Positions 35,073 through 44,140 of a stretch of DNA of 64,000 nt are shown in pieces. Every line of letters starts with the position of its first letter. Position 1 is the stretch's first letter. Position numbers and translations under genes: made by a program. Under the pieces are notes generated by a model. That model was not told where the DNA came from and did not search any database. It was given only the letters and a program-made list of their open reading frames with translations. This stretch comes from Gammaproteobacteria bacterium (lineage in GTDB: Bacteria; Pseudomonadota; Gammaproteobacteria; SZUA-229): contig JALWPK010000062.1 of assembly GCA_026995045.1 (NCBI GenBank), forward strand, positions 1-64,000. Reading direction: 5' to 3'.

Positions 35073-36272
35073 ATGGCCATCACATCGTTTCATCCGTTCA
35101 GCATTGCGCGGTTGCCGCGTATTGAGTTTGGCAGCGGCAAGTTCAACCTGGTCGGGCGCATCGCCTCGCAATATGGCAAGCGCGCGCTGCTGGTCACCGG
35201 CGCGGTTTCGTTTTTCAAAACCGAATACTGGGAACTGCTGCAGGCGCAGTTCAAGCGCCATGACATGACATTCGACACCGTCAACATCAACGGCGAACCT
35301 TCGCCCAAAATGGTGGACGATGCGGTAACACAATACGCCGGCAAACAAATCGATGTAGTCATCGGCGTTGGCGGCGGCAGCGCGCTGGACGCCGCCAAGG
35401 CGATTGCCGGTTTGTTAAAAGTGAAGCGCTCAGTGATGGATTATCTGGAAGGCGTTGGGCCGGAACTCCCTTACAAAGGCCCGTCAACGCCTTTCATTGC
35501 CGTGCCCACCACAGCCGGCACCGGCAGCGAGGCAACCAAAAATGCAGTGCTCAGCAAACACGGGCTGGACGGCTTTAAAAAATCGTTTCGTGATGACAGG
35601 CTGGTGGCTGAATACGCCATTGTCGACCCTGACCTGCTCGGCTCCTGCCCGCGGCAGGTGATTGCCGCCAATGGCATGGACGCGCTGACGCAACTGATCG
35701 AATCGTATGTATCGCTGAAAGCCAACGCGCTCAACGACGCGCTTGGCGTCAGTGGCTTGCGCGCGGCGCGCGATGGCCTGCTACCGCTGTATCGCAGCGA
35801 AGGCCAGGATGCACAAGCGCGCGAGCGCATGGCCTACGCCTCGATGATTTCCGGCATCAACCTGGCGCAAACCGGGCTCGGCTCGGTGCATGGTCTGGCG
35901 TCCCCGCTGGGCGCGTTTTATCCGATTCCCCACGGCGTGGTTTGCGGCGCCCTGGTCGGCGCCGCCACCGAAATGAACATCAACGCCATGTGCCAGCGTG
36001 AACCCGGCAACCCCGCGCTGGCGCGCTATGCCCGCATCAGTGATGTGCTGTGTGAAAAACGCCATAAAACACAGGAAGACGCATGGCAGGATTTAATCCG
36101 CCTGTTGCATCAGTGGACCGATGAACTCAATCTGCAAAGGCTGGGCAGCTATGGACTCGACGCCGCCGGCCTTGATCATGTGGTGGCGCATTCAAGCGGC
36201 AGCAGCATGCAAACCAATCCGATTATATTGACGGACGAAGAAATAAAAGCGGTTCTGGTGGAAAGGCTTTAA
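35073..36272 (+). CDS. Iron-containing alcohol dehydrogenase
   Basis: Group III alcohol dehydrogenase, 399 residues. Cofactor loop GVGGGSALDAAKA, family signature PTTAGTGSEATKNAVLS, and metal-binding NGMDALTQLIESYVS, VHGLASPLGAFYPIPHG. Oxidises alcohols or reduces aldehydes with NAD(P). Last gene of the HAD/LsrG-like operon, starting five bases after it. Confidence 0.88.
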   Translation: MAITSFHPFSIARLPRIEFGSGKFNLVGRIASQYGKRALLVTGAVSFFKTEYWELLQAQFKRHDMTFDTVNINGEPSPKMVDDAVTQYAGKQIDVVIGVGGGSALDAAKAIAGLLKVKRSVMDYLEGVGPELPYKGPSTPFIAVPTTAGTGSEATKNAVLSKHGLDGFKKSFRDDRLVAEYAIVDPDLLGSCPRQVIAANGMDALTQLIESYVSLKANALNDALGVSGLRAARDGLLPLYRSEGQDAQARERMAYASMISGINLAQTGLGSVHGLASPLGAFYPIPHGVVCGALVGAATEMNINAMCQREPGNPALARYARISDVLCEKRHKTQEDAWQDLIRLLHQWTDELNLQRLGSYGLDAAGLDHVVAHSSGSSMQTNPIILTDEEIKAVLVERL

Positions 36273-36289
36273 CGAGTCACACCGATGCG

Positions 36290-36580
36290 TTACTCAGTGC
36301 GATAAGGTTGCACATGCAGCGCCGCCGTGTTTTTTCTTGTTTGCCAAAGGTCAAAAGCATTTTGCAATCTTAACCAGTGATCAGCAGACGGTTTGTCAAA
36401 CACCAGCTCAAGCCTCAACGCCATTTCAGGGGTAATCGCGCCACGCCCATTCAATACTTTCGACAAAGTTTTACGGCTCACATTCAAATACCCGGAAGCA
36501 TCCGTAATAGTGAGGCCCAATGGTTCCAGCACCAGCTCTTTGAGTATCTCACCAGGGTGCGCAGGGTTATACATAACCAT
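36290..36580 (-). CDS. higA: HigA antitoxin
   Basis: XRE-type antitoxin and autorepressor of a HigBA module. The helix-turn-helix is [20 protein letters not shown], preceded by the usual start [20 protein letters not shown]. Its start overlaps the higB stop by one base (TAATG). Two starts are possible, at 36580 and 36574; the second (MYNPAHPGE) looks more like the family. Confidence 0.9.
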   Translation of the reverse strand: MVMYNPAHPGEILKELVLEPLGLTITDASGYLNVSRKTLSKVLNGRGAITPEMALRLELVFDKPSADHWLRLQNAFDLWQTRKNTAALHVQPYRTE

Positions 36581-36858
36581 TAGTGATAATCCTCATAGTT
36601 CACGATTTCAACATCTTTACCCCTGAAACGAAATGTGATTCTCCAGTTACCGCTGACTGACACTGTCCATACATTCTTTCTGCGACCTTTCAGCTCATGT
36701 AATCGCAGTCCAGGTAAATCCATATCGGCAGGGCTTTCCGCCTGATCCAGATTGGTCAATATCAGCCTGATGCGTTTGGCGTGTTTTGCCTGAATACCAC
36801 CGGTTTTACCCGTGCAGTAAAACCTCTCCAATCCCTTGTGTGAAAAACTAAGAATCAT
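36580..36858 (-). CDS. higB: HigB toxin
   Basis: RelE-fold mRNA interferase that cuts mRNA on the ribosome and is neutralised by HigA. Typical segments are [34 protein letters not shown] and [23 protein letters not shown] at 36858 is chosen because an earlier in-frame start would lie inside the operator palindrome. Toxin-first order is normal for higBA. Confidence 0.9.
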   Translation of the reverse strand: MILSFSHKGLERFYCTGKTGGIQAKHAKRIRLILTNLDQAESPADMDLPGLRLHELKGRRKNVWTVSVSGNWRITFRFRGKDVEIVNYEDYH

Positions 36859-36867
36859 ACTCCCTAC

Positions 36868-36890
36868 ATTGTAACCCATTTGGTTACAAT
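36868..36890. promoter_or_regulatory. Palindromic operator of higBA
   Basis: ATTGTAACC and GGTTACAAT form a perfect inverted repeat with five bases between, ten bases upstream of higB. It is the likely HigA binding site for autorepression. Confidence 0.75.
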
Positions 36891-36902
36891 ATCAACAGCC
36901 TG

Positions 36903-37592
36903 TTACCGCGGCGGCGCAAACAATTGAACATGCCGGTATTTGAAAAACGAGATCAACGCCATACCGGCGATGAAACCACCGATGTGTGCGCCAAAGGCAA
37001 CGCCACCCTGCTGACCGGCGCTGGCGGATGAACTGATCAGCTGCATCAAAAACCAAAAGCCCAGCACCCAGCCCGCCGGAATGCGTTCGCTGAACATAAA
37101 AAAGCCCAGCGGAATAAACACCAGCACGCGCGCGTGCGGATACAGCAACAGATAAGCGCCGAGCACGCCAGAGATGGCGCCGCTGGCGCCCACCATCGGC
37201 ACGGTGGACTGCGGATCGGGAACCGCCTGCGCCAGTGCAGCAGCAACACCGCATAACAGATAGAACACAATAAAACGCGCATGCCCCATCGAGGCTTCCA
37301 CATTGTCGCCGAATATCCACAGATACAGCATATTGCCGAGCAAATGCATCCAGCTGCCGTGCATGAACATGGAGGTAAAAATACTCATCCACGGCGGAAT
37401 CACATCCAGCCCGGCGGGCAGGCTGGCGTAATTAAACAGCACCGCAGGTATCACACCCAGCGCGTACACCGCCTGCTCGGCCGCCGGCCCCAGCGACTGC
37501 TGCCACAAAAACACGAACACACAAATGGCAATCAGGCTATAGGTAACATAAGGCGTAATATGAGTCGGGTTGTCATCGTGCAGTGGAATCAT
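36903..37592 (-). CDS. Rhomboid-family intramembrane serine protease
   Basis: Six-helix rhomboid. Catalytic serine in VGASGAISGVLGAY, catalytic histidine in GAHIGGFIAGMAL, and the HGSWMHLLGNMLYLWIFGDN loop typical of the family. It cleaves membrane-spanning substrates. It is divergent from the deacetylase gene with only 13 bases between starts, and ends near the higBA operator. Confidence 0.92.
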   Translation of the reverse strand: MIPLHDDNPTHITPYVTYSLIAICVFVFLWQQSLGPAAEQAVYALGVIPAVLFNYASLPAGLDVIPPWMSIFTSMFMHGSWMHLLGNMLYLWIFGDNVEASMGHARFIVFYLLCGVAAALAQAVPDPQSTVPMVGASGAISGVLGAYLLLYPHARVLVFIPLGFFMFSERIPAGWVLGFWFLMQLISSSASAGQQGGVAFGAHIGGFIAGMALISFFKYRHVQLFAPPR

Positions 37593-37605
37593 TACGCTAG
37601 ACTCT

Positions 37606-38559
37606 ATGTTGAATGAATCCGTCCATGAATGCTGTGTCTATCTGGGTGACGAACTGGCGCGCTACGGTTTTGGCGATGAGCACCCGTTTGGCCCGGCCCG
37701 TCACGATGTTTTCAAGACTGCATTCTACCAGCATCAGCTCGACAGGCTGACAGAAATCGCGCCACCGACAATCGCCGATCAGCAAACACTGGAGCTGTTT
37801 CACAGCCACGAGTATGTAGAAAAAGTACGTCAGCAGTCCAAACTGGGAACCGGCTATCTCGACCAGGGCGACACCCCGGCGTTCATCGGCATGTACGAAG
37901 CGGCGGCAACTGTCGCCGGCAGTGTGTGCGATGCGATTGATCGCATCATGCGAAAGCAGAACTGCCGCGCCTTTATTCCGATTGCCGGTTTGCATCATGC
38001 GCGGCGCGACACCGCCGCCGGTTTCTGTGTGTTCAATGACTGCGGCGTGGGCATCGAATACCTGCGCGCGCAGCATGGCGTCAAACGCATTGCCTATGTC
38101 GATATCGACGCGCATCACGGCGACGGCGTGTTCTACAGTTTTGAAGATGACCCGGATCTTATTTTTGCTGACCTGCACGAAGACGGCCGTTATCTTTACC
38201 CTGGCACTGGCGGTATTGAAGAAACCGGCAAGGGCAAAGCCAGAGGCGCAAAACTGAATATTCCGATGCCGCCTGGAGCCGGTGACGAACAGTTCATGCA
38301 AGTCTGGCCAAAGGTGGAGGCCTTTGTGCAACGTCACGGCGCGGAATTTATCCTGCTGCAATGCGGCGCCGACAGTATCGCCGGTGATCCGATAACACAT
38401 TTGCGCTACAGCGAGGCGTCGCATGCCCATGCCGCGCGCCGATTGCGCCTGCTGGCCGATGAACTGTGCGATGGCCGTCTGCTGGCTATGGGTGGCGGCG
38501 GCTACCATCACAGCAATATCGCCAGAACCTGGACGGCTGTCGTGCAGGCGCTGGCGTGA
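37606..38559 (+). CDS. Histone deacetylase family amidohydrolase
   Basis: Zinc-dependent deacetylase of the AcuC/acetylpolyamine amidohydrolase superfamily. Motifs: PIAGLHHARRDTAAGFCVFN (HH pair), YVDIDAHHGDGVFYSF (zinc Asp and His), QCGADSIAGDP (second zinc Asp) and GGGGYHHSNIART (catalytic Tyr region). Substrate unknown: acetylated lysine, acetoin-system protein or acetylpolyamine are options. The next gene, a LysE-type exporter, overlaps its stop. Confidence 0.88.
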   Translation: MLNESVHECCVYLGDELARYGFGDEHPFGPARHDVFKTAFYQHQLDRLTEIAPPTIADQQTLELFHSHEYVEKVRQQSKLGTGYLDQGDTPAFIGMYEAAATVAGSVCDAIDRIMRKQNCRAFIPIAGLHHARRDTAAGFCVFNDCGVGIEYLRAQHGVKRIAYVDIDAHHGDGVFYSFEDDPDLIFADLHEDGRYLYPGTGGIEETGKGKARGAKLNIPMPPGAGDEQFMQVWPKVEAFVQRHGAEFILLQCGADSIAGDPITHLRYSEASHAHAARRLRLLADELCDGRLLAMGGGGYHHSNIARTWTAVVQALA

Positions 38560-39206
38560 GCGCGCTGCACCTCAGCCTGGAACAGGCGGCAAGCCTGTTC
38601 GGCATCATGCTGGTCGCCGCGCTGATTCCCGGCGTCAGCGTGATGACGGTAGCGGCGCGCACGCTGCAGGGCGGCCTCAAACACGGCGTGGCCGCCACAC
38701 TGGGGATTGTCGCCGGTGACGCGCTGTATATCCTGCTGGCGGTTTATGGGCTGGCGATACTGGCCAGCGCGCTGGGAGAGCAATTCGCCATTGTCAAACT
38801 GCTGGTCGGCATCTGGCTGTTGTGGCTGGGCGCCGGTTTGCTGAAAGCCGCGCCCGCCAGTCTTGCTCGCGACAGGGCAAACGATTTGTCACTGCGCGGC
38901 AGTTTCATGCTGGGCTTGCTGATTACGCTGGGCGACCAGAAAGCAGTGTTGTTCTATATGGGTTTGCTGCCTGCGCTGGTCGACGCCAGCCAGCTTTCCG
39001 CGCTGGACGCTATCGCCATACTCCTGCTGGCGGTTATCGCTTTGAGCAGCAAACTGGTATACGCCGTGGTGTTGGCGCGCTCGGACATACTGCTGTCACA
39101 GCCCGGTTCACTGCGCCTCATCAATATCGCAGCTGGCTGCATCCTGCTGGCGACCGGTGTATATTTGCTGTACGCATCACTGCGTTATTTTCTGTCACCA
39201 CACTGA
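38556..39206 (+). CDS. LysE/RhtB-family exporter
   Basis: Amino-acid efflux permease of the LysE family, six hydrophobic helices in 216 residues. Typical start region LVAALIPGVSVMTVAARTLQ with GGLKHGVAATLGIVAGD. The start is a GTG that overlaps the deacetylase stop (GTGA), so translation is coupled and the deacetylated product may be the exported molecule (inference). Confidence 0.82.
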   Translation: MSALHLSLEQAASLFGIMLVAALIPGVSVMTVAARTLQGGLKHGVAATLGIVAGDALYILLAVYGLAILASALGEQFAIVKLLVGIWLLWLGAGLLKAAPASLARDRANDLSLRGSFMLGLLITLGDQKAVLFYMGLLPALVDASQLSALDAIAILLLAVIALSSKLVYAVVLARSDILLSQPGSLRLINIAAGCILLATGVYLLYASLRYFLSPH

Positions 39207-39215
39207 GGCAAACAC

Positions 39216-39641
39216 ATGCTGGCGGTTTTTCTGCTCAACTCACTGGTGGTTATGCTGGCGGTGATTGTGCACTACGAGTTTTTATACCGCGTTACGGTTG
39301 TCATGCCGAAAATCAAAGTACGTTATCGCTTTCGTATTGTGATTGGCGTATTCAGCGCGCTGGTTGCGCATGCGTTTGAAATCTGGCTGTTCGGGCTGGC
39401 GTATTTTTACATGCATCACACCGAGGGCTGGGGCGAGCTGAAAGGCAATTTTGACGGCGCCTTGCTGGATGCGGTTTATTTTTCCTTCACCACCTTTACC
39501 ACGCTCGGTTTTGGCGACATCGAACCGCATGGCGACATCCGATATCTTTCCGGCATTGAGGCCCTGACCGGGCTGGTGCTGATTACCTGGACGGCTTCGT
39601 TTCTGTATTATGAAATGCAGCGTTACTGGGGAACCAAATAA
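39216..39641 (+). CDS. Two-helix potassium channel-like protein
   Basis: Ion_trans_2 type channel protein of 141 residues. The selectivity filter is TTFTTLGFGDIEPHGD, close to the TVGYGD of K+ channels. Outer helices are at about 5-25, 45-65 and 105-130. No regulatory RCK domain. Ten bases after the LysE gene. Confidence 0.8.
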   Translation: MLAVFLLNSLVVMLAVIVHYEFLYRVTVVMPKIKVRYRFRIVIGVFSALVAHAFEIWLFGLAYFYMHHTEGWGELKGNFDGALLDAVYFSFTTFTTLGFGDIEPHGDIRYLSGIEALTGLVLITWTASFLYYEMQRYWGTK

Positions 39642-39667
39642 CCCCGAACCACCGGCTTACCCAACCG

Positions 39668-40330
39668 TCACAGACCAATCCAGCGGCTGACCGCCTGTTT
39701 CGCCGCCAGGTTGACCGGCCGCGCCAGCAGCCCGCTCTGGCTGAGTTGAATCTCGTATTCCGCGTCATCACTCATCGGCAGATAGACTGCTGAACCGTAG
39801 GCGGCATCAACCAGCCAGTTCAACCATTCGCCGTATTGCGCTGCAAGCCGCCACACATCAAGCGGCGGCGGTTCGCCGATGTCATAAACGCTCGGCGGCG
39901 CCGCGCGCGCCTGTTCAAGCTGCTGGTAACGGCCGGACAAACGATGCAGGCGGTATTGCGCATCCAGCCCCAGCACGTTGGCGACGCCATGCCATTTCAG
40001 TATGCGCGCATCGAGTTGCCACTCATCGCCACGCAAATCAAATTGCCGGGTTTGGCCGTCATGTTGCTTGAGCGTGACAAGGAATCGTTGCGGCGACTGT
40101 TGCGCAAAGTGAATATGGGCGACCGGCGTCTCATAACTCAGGCGCTGGTACACCAGGGTGTTGCTGGCCAGCAGCAGCATGACAGCCGACGCGGCAAACA
40201 ATATGATGCCGGCGGCTTCGAATGATAGCGCGCCGGTGAGATTGCGACGGCGCAGCCGCCGGAAACCCAGCCAGCCCAGCGCCACGGCTAGGGTGGCAAG
40301 CAACGCGCCGATTATCAGACTGGCCGGCAT
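39668..40330 (-). CDS. Membrane-anchored hypothetical protein
   Basis: 220 residues; two hydrophobic helices near the N-terminus (SLIIGALLATLAVALGWLGF and AAGIILFAASAVMLLLAS) and a soluble domain beyond residue 65 (LVTLKQHDGQTRQFDLRGDE, WQLDARILKWHGVANVLGLD). Homologues are often labelled cation/multidrug efflux pump, but nothing in the sequence looks like a pump. It sits between the channel gene (convergent) and the TPR gene. Confidence 0.6.
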   Translation of the reverse strand: MPASLIIGALLATLAVALGWLGFRRLRRRNLTGALSFEAAGIILFAASAVMLLLASNTLVYQRLSYETPVAHIHFAQQSPQRFLVTLKQHDGQTRQFDLRGDEWQLDARILKWHGVANVLGLDAQYRLHRLSGRYQQLEQARAAPPSVYDIGEPPPLDVWRLAAQYGEWLNWLVDAAYGSAVYLPMSDDAEYEIQLSQSGLLARPVNLAAKQAVSRWIGL

Positions 40331-40354
40331 CCGCGTTGCCGTAACCCAAACGGA

Positions 40355-41383
40355 CTATTTTTTGATGCGCGCACGGGTTTGCTGCGCGGCCTCCTCGTCG
40401 CCCATCTGTTCCTGCAGCTTGGCGATTTCTTCGAGGATGCGCGGGTGATCATTGTCCTGCTCCAGCGCCTGCTCGCACAGCGCGAGGGCTTTGTCCAGAT
40501 TGCCCTGTTTCTGCTGCACCCGCGCCAGGCCGAGCACGGCATACAGGTCATGGCCGTTTTTCAGACTGGCGTTGTAATGCTCGGCGGCGGCGTCAAGCTT
40601 GCCCAGACTGGCCAGCGCATCACCGGCGCGTGTCCACAGCGCCTGGTTTTCGGGTTCTTTCGCCAGAATCTTGTCCCACCAGTACACCGCCTGCTCCATG
40701 TCAAGTTTGCCGCGGTAACAGTCGCCCATGCCAAACAGGGCGAAACTGTTTTCAGGGTCGTGTTGCAGCGCCATCTGGTAGTGCTCCATCGCGCGGTCAA
40801 ATTCCTTGCGGCGGCGATAAATGTTGCCCGCCATGGTCATTACCACCACGTTAATGTGGTTCTGTTTGATCACGCGCTCGAAACAGTCCAGCGCGCGGTT
40901 TTCATCGTGCCGCGCATAATAGATGTTGCCCATGCCGAGCAGGGCAAACGGATCATCAGGCCTGATGTCCAGCGCCTGCTCGTAAAATGACAGCGAGTCT
41001 TCTTCCATGCCCAGCTTGTGATAGGCATCGGCAATGCGCACCATGACATGACTGTCCTTGGGATTGATTTCGAGATAACGCAACCAGAACGGAATCGCCT
41101 GCTCCGGGTTTTGCATGCCGCGGCGCGCATCACCTGCGCCGCGCAAGGCGAACACATTTTTCGGATCGATGCGCAGCATGGCGTCGTAATATTTTGCGGA
41201 TTCTTCAAACCGGCCCATCTTGCGATAAACATCGCCGAGACCGGAAAGCACATAGGGATTGGTTTCGTCCAGCGCCAACGCCTCGCGATACACCCGCTCG
41301 GCTTCGACATATTCCCCGGCGCGGAACAGGCGGCTACCTTTTTTGGAGAGTTCGATGATTTCTTTTTTGGCTATCTCAGGCAT
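40355..41383 (-). CDS. Tetratricopeptide repeat protein
   Basis: Soluble scaffold with about nine TPR units covering residues 10-335 (AGEYVEAERVYREALALDE, GRFEESAKYYDAMLRIDP, GMEEDSLSFYEQALDIRP). No enzymatic domain or signal peptide, so it is probably a cytoplasmic adaptor with unknown partners. ATG at 41383 is preferred over 41410. It follows the PhoX-like gene by 11 bases. Confidence 0.82.
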   Translation of the reverse strand: MPEIAKKEIIELSKKGSRLFRAGEYVEAERVYREALALDETNPYVLSGLGDVYRKMGRFEESAKYYDAMLRIDPKNVFALRGAGDARRGMQNPEQAIPFWLRYLEINPKDSHVMVRIADAYHKLGMEEDSLSFYEQALDIRPDDPFALLGMGNIYYARHDENRALDCFERVIKQNHINVVVMTMAGNIYRRRKEFDRAMEHYQMALQHDPENSFALFGMGDCYRGKLDMEQAVYWWDKILAKEPENQALWTRAGDALASLGKLDAAAEHYNASLKNGHDLYAVLGLARVQQKQGNLDKALALCEQALEQDNDHPRILEEIAKLQEQMGDEEAAQQTRARIKK

Positions 41384-41394
41384 ATTTGTATCAT

Positions 41395-42585
41395 TTAACA
41401 TTTGTAACACTTATTCCCTTGCGACACCGGGAACGCGCCGCTGATTTCGTATGTGACCCCATTTTCTGACTGGCCGGTTTCACCACGCTGTGAACTGAAG
41501 TATAGGCGAGTTCCGTCAGGACTGAACGCCACGCCGGTAATTTCTGACTGCTGATGGCCGATTACCTGCGCAATCACCCTGATCTCTCCCAGCGCCGTCA
41601 CCATCACCACCTGCATGTCGCCGCCGTCCTCCGCGACAAACAGGTTGTTGCCGCGGTCTATGGTGATGTTATCGACCCCGGTCAGCACGGGTTTAGCATA
41701 ATCCTCCGCCGAGTATATTTTGCGCAACAGGCCGGCGGCTATGTCATATTGCCAGATTCGATTGTCGCCCTTGGTGGTGAACCAGGTTTTGCCCTGCTGA
41801 TACACAATCCCCTCGCCCCCGTTGAACGGCATGATGGCGGATTGCTGGTAGCGCGTCGGTCGTCGGCTGGCGGATGGGTCGCCCACCGGCAGCCAGGTCA
41901 GCCGTATGCCGGCTTCGGTTTGCGCAGGCAGACCAGCGACTTCCAGCTGACCGCTGCCCAGGCCGGGATAATTATCCGGCGTGAAGCGGTAGAGGCCGCC
42001 ATCGGGCCGGTCTTCAGTGAGATACAACTGGCGATTCACCGGATCGACCGCCACCGCTTCGTGGTTAAACACGCCCAGCGCCGGTCGCGCCACGGCGGCG
42101 CGTTTGCCGAGCGGGTCGCATTCCCACACGCGGCCGGTTTCGATTTCCTCGCAGCTCAGCCAGCTTCCCCACGGCGTCATGCCGCCGGCGCAGTTGCGGT
42201 GGCTGCCGCTGAGAATGGAATAGGCGTCGACCAGCTCGCCGCTTGCGCTGAAACGCAGCGCGCCCACCCCACCCTCGCCGTTTGGCATTTCACTGTTGCT
42301 GACGTATACCCAGCCGCCGTCATCCAGCGCCAGGCAGGCGCCGCCATCGGGCGCGGCATGCCAGCGATATGGCTTGCCCGCCAGCGGTGGCTGACCGGAG
42401 CGCGCCACAATGCGCGAGCGAAAACCCTTGGGCAGGCGCACCCCGTTTTCATCGGCGGCCTGCAAACCCTGCGAACCGTCGTCGGGGGTGCAAGCCGATA
42501 ATGTCGCCGTCAGTGAAAACGCGCCGGCCGGCGCGCACACCGCCAGCAAGCCGCTTTTGAGCAGCATTCTGCGAGTGGGGTTCAT
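41395..42585 (-). CDS. PhoX-like (DUF839) exported protein
   Basis: Exported beta-propeller of the PhoX/DUF839 group, typically calcium-dependent phosphatases. The N-terminus has twin arginines (MNPTRRMLLKSGLLAVCAPA) with a possible lipobox LSAC, so Tat export and lipidation are both possible. Landmarks include NSEMPNGEGGVGALRFSASG, CAGGMTPWGSWLSCEE, FNHEAVAVDPVNRQLYLTED and LFVAEDGGDMQVVMV. At 396 residues it is shorter than classic PhoX (about 600), so activity is uncertain. Confidence 0.78.
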   Translation of the reverse strand: MNPTRRMLLKSGLLAVCAPAGAFSLTATLSACTPDDGSQGLQAADENGVRLPKGFRSRIVARSGQPPLAGKPYRWHAAPDGGACLALDDGGWVYVSNSEMPNGEGGVGALRFSASGELVDAYSILSGSHRNCAGGMTPWGSWLSCEEIETGRVWECDPLGKRAAVARPALGVFNHEAVAVDPVNRQLYLTEDRPDGGLYRFTPDNYPGLGSGQLEVAGLPAQTEAGIRLTWLPVGDPSASRRPTRYQQSAIMPFNGGEGIVYQQGKTWFTTKGDNRIWQYDIAAGLLRKIYSAEDYAKPVLTGVDNITIDRGNNLFVAEDGGDMQVVMVTALGEIRVIAQVIGHQQSEITGVAFSPDGTRLYFSSQRGETGQSENGVTYEISGAFPVSQGNKCYKC

Positions 42586-42640
42586 TCTGCTTATTCCGAA
42601 TAAATCATTGCCTGCATCAGTTTGTCGAGTAAAATGCCAC

Positions 42641-43567
42641 ATGACCGCCGATAACGAAAACAATATGGCAGCCAAGAGCAAAAAACGCGCCTATTTGATT
42701 GATTCCAGCATTTACATTTTTCGCGGCTGGCACGCCTATTCCGATGAAATCACCGATATCGACGGCAACCCTTCCAACGCGGTATACGGTTTCACCGAGT
42801 TTTTACACCAATTAATCGAATTTGAAAAACCCGAATACATCGCCTGCGCGTTCGACGCCAAGCAGACAAACTCTTACCGGCGCGAACTGTACCCCGATTA
42901 CAAGGGCAACCGCCCGCCCGCGCCGCCGGAGCTGAAACAGCAGTTCAAGCACTGCCGCGACTTTTGCCGCGCCGCCGGCATCGCCGATTTTTCCAGCAAC
43001 CGCTTTGAAGCGGATGACATCATCGGCACCCTTGCGACAAGATTGCGCGACGAGGGTTTCAGCATCACCATATTAAGCGCCGACAAGGATCTGGCGCAGC
43101 TTATCAAACCCGGCGACATGTGGTGGGATTTTGCGCGCGATAAAATCATGCATTACCGCGATGTGGAAAAAGTGTTTGGCGTCAAACCCGAACTCATCGC
43201 CGACCTGCTGGCGCTAACCGGCGATGCGGTCGACAACATTCCCGGCATCCCTGGCGTGGGTTACAAGATGGCGTCCAACCTGCTGAAAAAATACCCTGGC
43301 GTTGAACTGGTGCTGGAGAATATCGACAACATTTCCAAAATGAAATTTCGCGGCAGCGGACGCATTCAGAAACTGGTGGAAGAACACCAGCACATTCTGC
43401 CGCTTAACAAGCAACTCACCACCATTGTCACCGACGCCGAGTTCAAGGGCCCGAAAGACGACATACGCTGGCAGGGCGTGTATCAGGACGCGCTCAATTC
43501 GATTCTGGATTATCTCAACGCCGGCGCCGGCCGGCGCGCGCGCTGGCTGAATTTGCAGGCGGCGTGA
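42641..43567 (+). CDS. 5'-3' exonuclease / flap endonuclease (Xni-like)
   Basis: Structure-specific nuclease like the 5'-3' exonuclease domain of Pol I or E. coli ExoIX. Acidic metal ligands are in YLIDSSIYIFR, IACAFDAKQTNSYR, NRFEADDIIGTLA, LSADKDLAQL and TGDAVDNIPGIPGVG, with the last forming the helix-hairpin-helix. 308 residues from the ATG at 42641; the divergent PhoX-like gene starts 55 bases away. Confidence 0.88.
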   Translation: MTADNENNMAAKSKKRAYLIDSSIYIFRGWHAYSDEITDIDGNPSNAVYGFTEFLHQLIEFEKPEYIACAFDAKQTNSYRRELYPDYKGNRPPAPPELKQQFKHCRDFCRAAGIADFSSNRFEADDIIGTLATRLRDEGFSITILSADKDLAQLIKPGDMWWDFARDKIMHYRDVEKVFGVKPELIADLLALTGDAVDNIPGIPGVGYKMASNLLKKYPGVELVLENIDNISKMKFRGSGRIQKLVEEHQHILPLNKQLTTIVTDAEFKGPKDDIRWQGVYQDALNSILDYLNAGAGRRARWLNLQAA

Positions 43568-43595
43568 CAGGGTTTTGAAATATGCCTAACCTTCC

Positions 43596-44132
43596 GTGAT
43601 TGTTCTGTTCAACAAACCCTATGGCGTGCTGTGTCAGTTCACCGATCACGAATCGCGCCCCACGCTGGCGGATTATATCGACATCAAGCACATCTACGCC
43701 GCCGGCAGGCTGGATCGCGACAGCGAGGGCTTGCTGGTGTTGACGGATGACGGCAAGTTGCAAAACAGAATCGCCTCGCCGAAATACAAAATGGAAAAAA
43801 CCTACTGGGTGCAGGTGGAAAACCGCATCAGTGACGAAGCCTTGCAGCAACTGCGTAACGGCGTTGCGTTAAAAGACGGCATGACCTTGCCAGCCAAAGC
43901 CAAACGCATTGATGAACCGCCCGGGCTGTGGCCGCGCGACCCGCCAATTCGGCAGCGCAAGCATATCCCCACCAGCTGGATAGCGCTAAGTCTGCGCGAA
44001 GGCCGCAACCGCCAGGTGCGGCGCATGACGGCGGCGACCGGCTTTCCAACGCTGCGTCTGATACGCGCCAGCATTGGCGAATGGAGCGTGCGCGGTCTGG
44101 ACAGCGGTGAATATCGTATCGTGCAAGACTGA
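43596..44132 (+). CDS. rluE: 23S rRNA pseudouridine synthase, RluE type
   Basis: RsuA-family pseudouridine synthase without the S4 domain, the layout of RluE (modifies 23S rRNA U2457 in E. coli). Catalytic Asp in [20 protein letters not shown]; other motifs [27 protein letters not shown]. The start is GTG at 43596; the nearest ATG (43582) is in another frame. 29 bases after the exonuclease gene. Confidence 0.88.
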   Translation: MIVLFNKPYGVLCQFTDHESRPTLADYIDIKHIYAAGRLDRDSEGLLVLTDDGKLQNRIASPKYKMEKTYWVQVENRISDEALQQLRNGVALKDGMTLPAKAKRIDEPPGLWPRDPPIRQRKHIPTSWIALSLREGRNRQVRRMTAATGFPTLRLIRASIGEWSVRGLDSGEYRIVQD

Positions 44133-44140
44133 GGCAAGCC

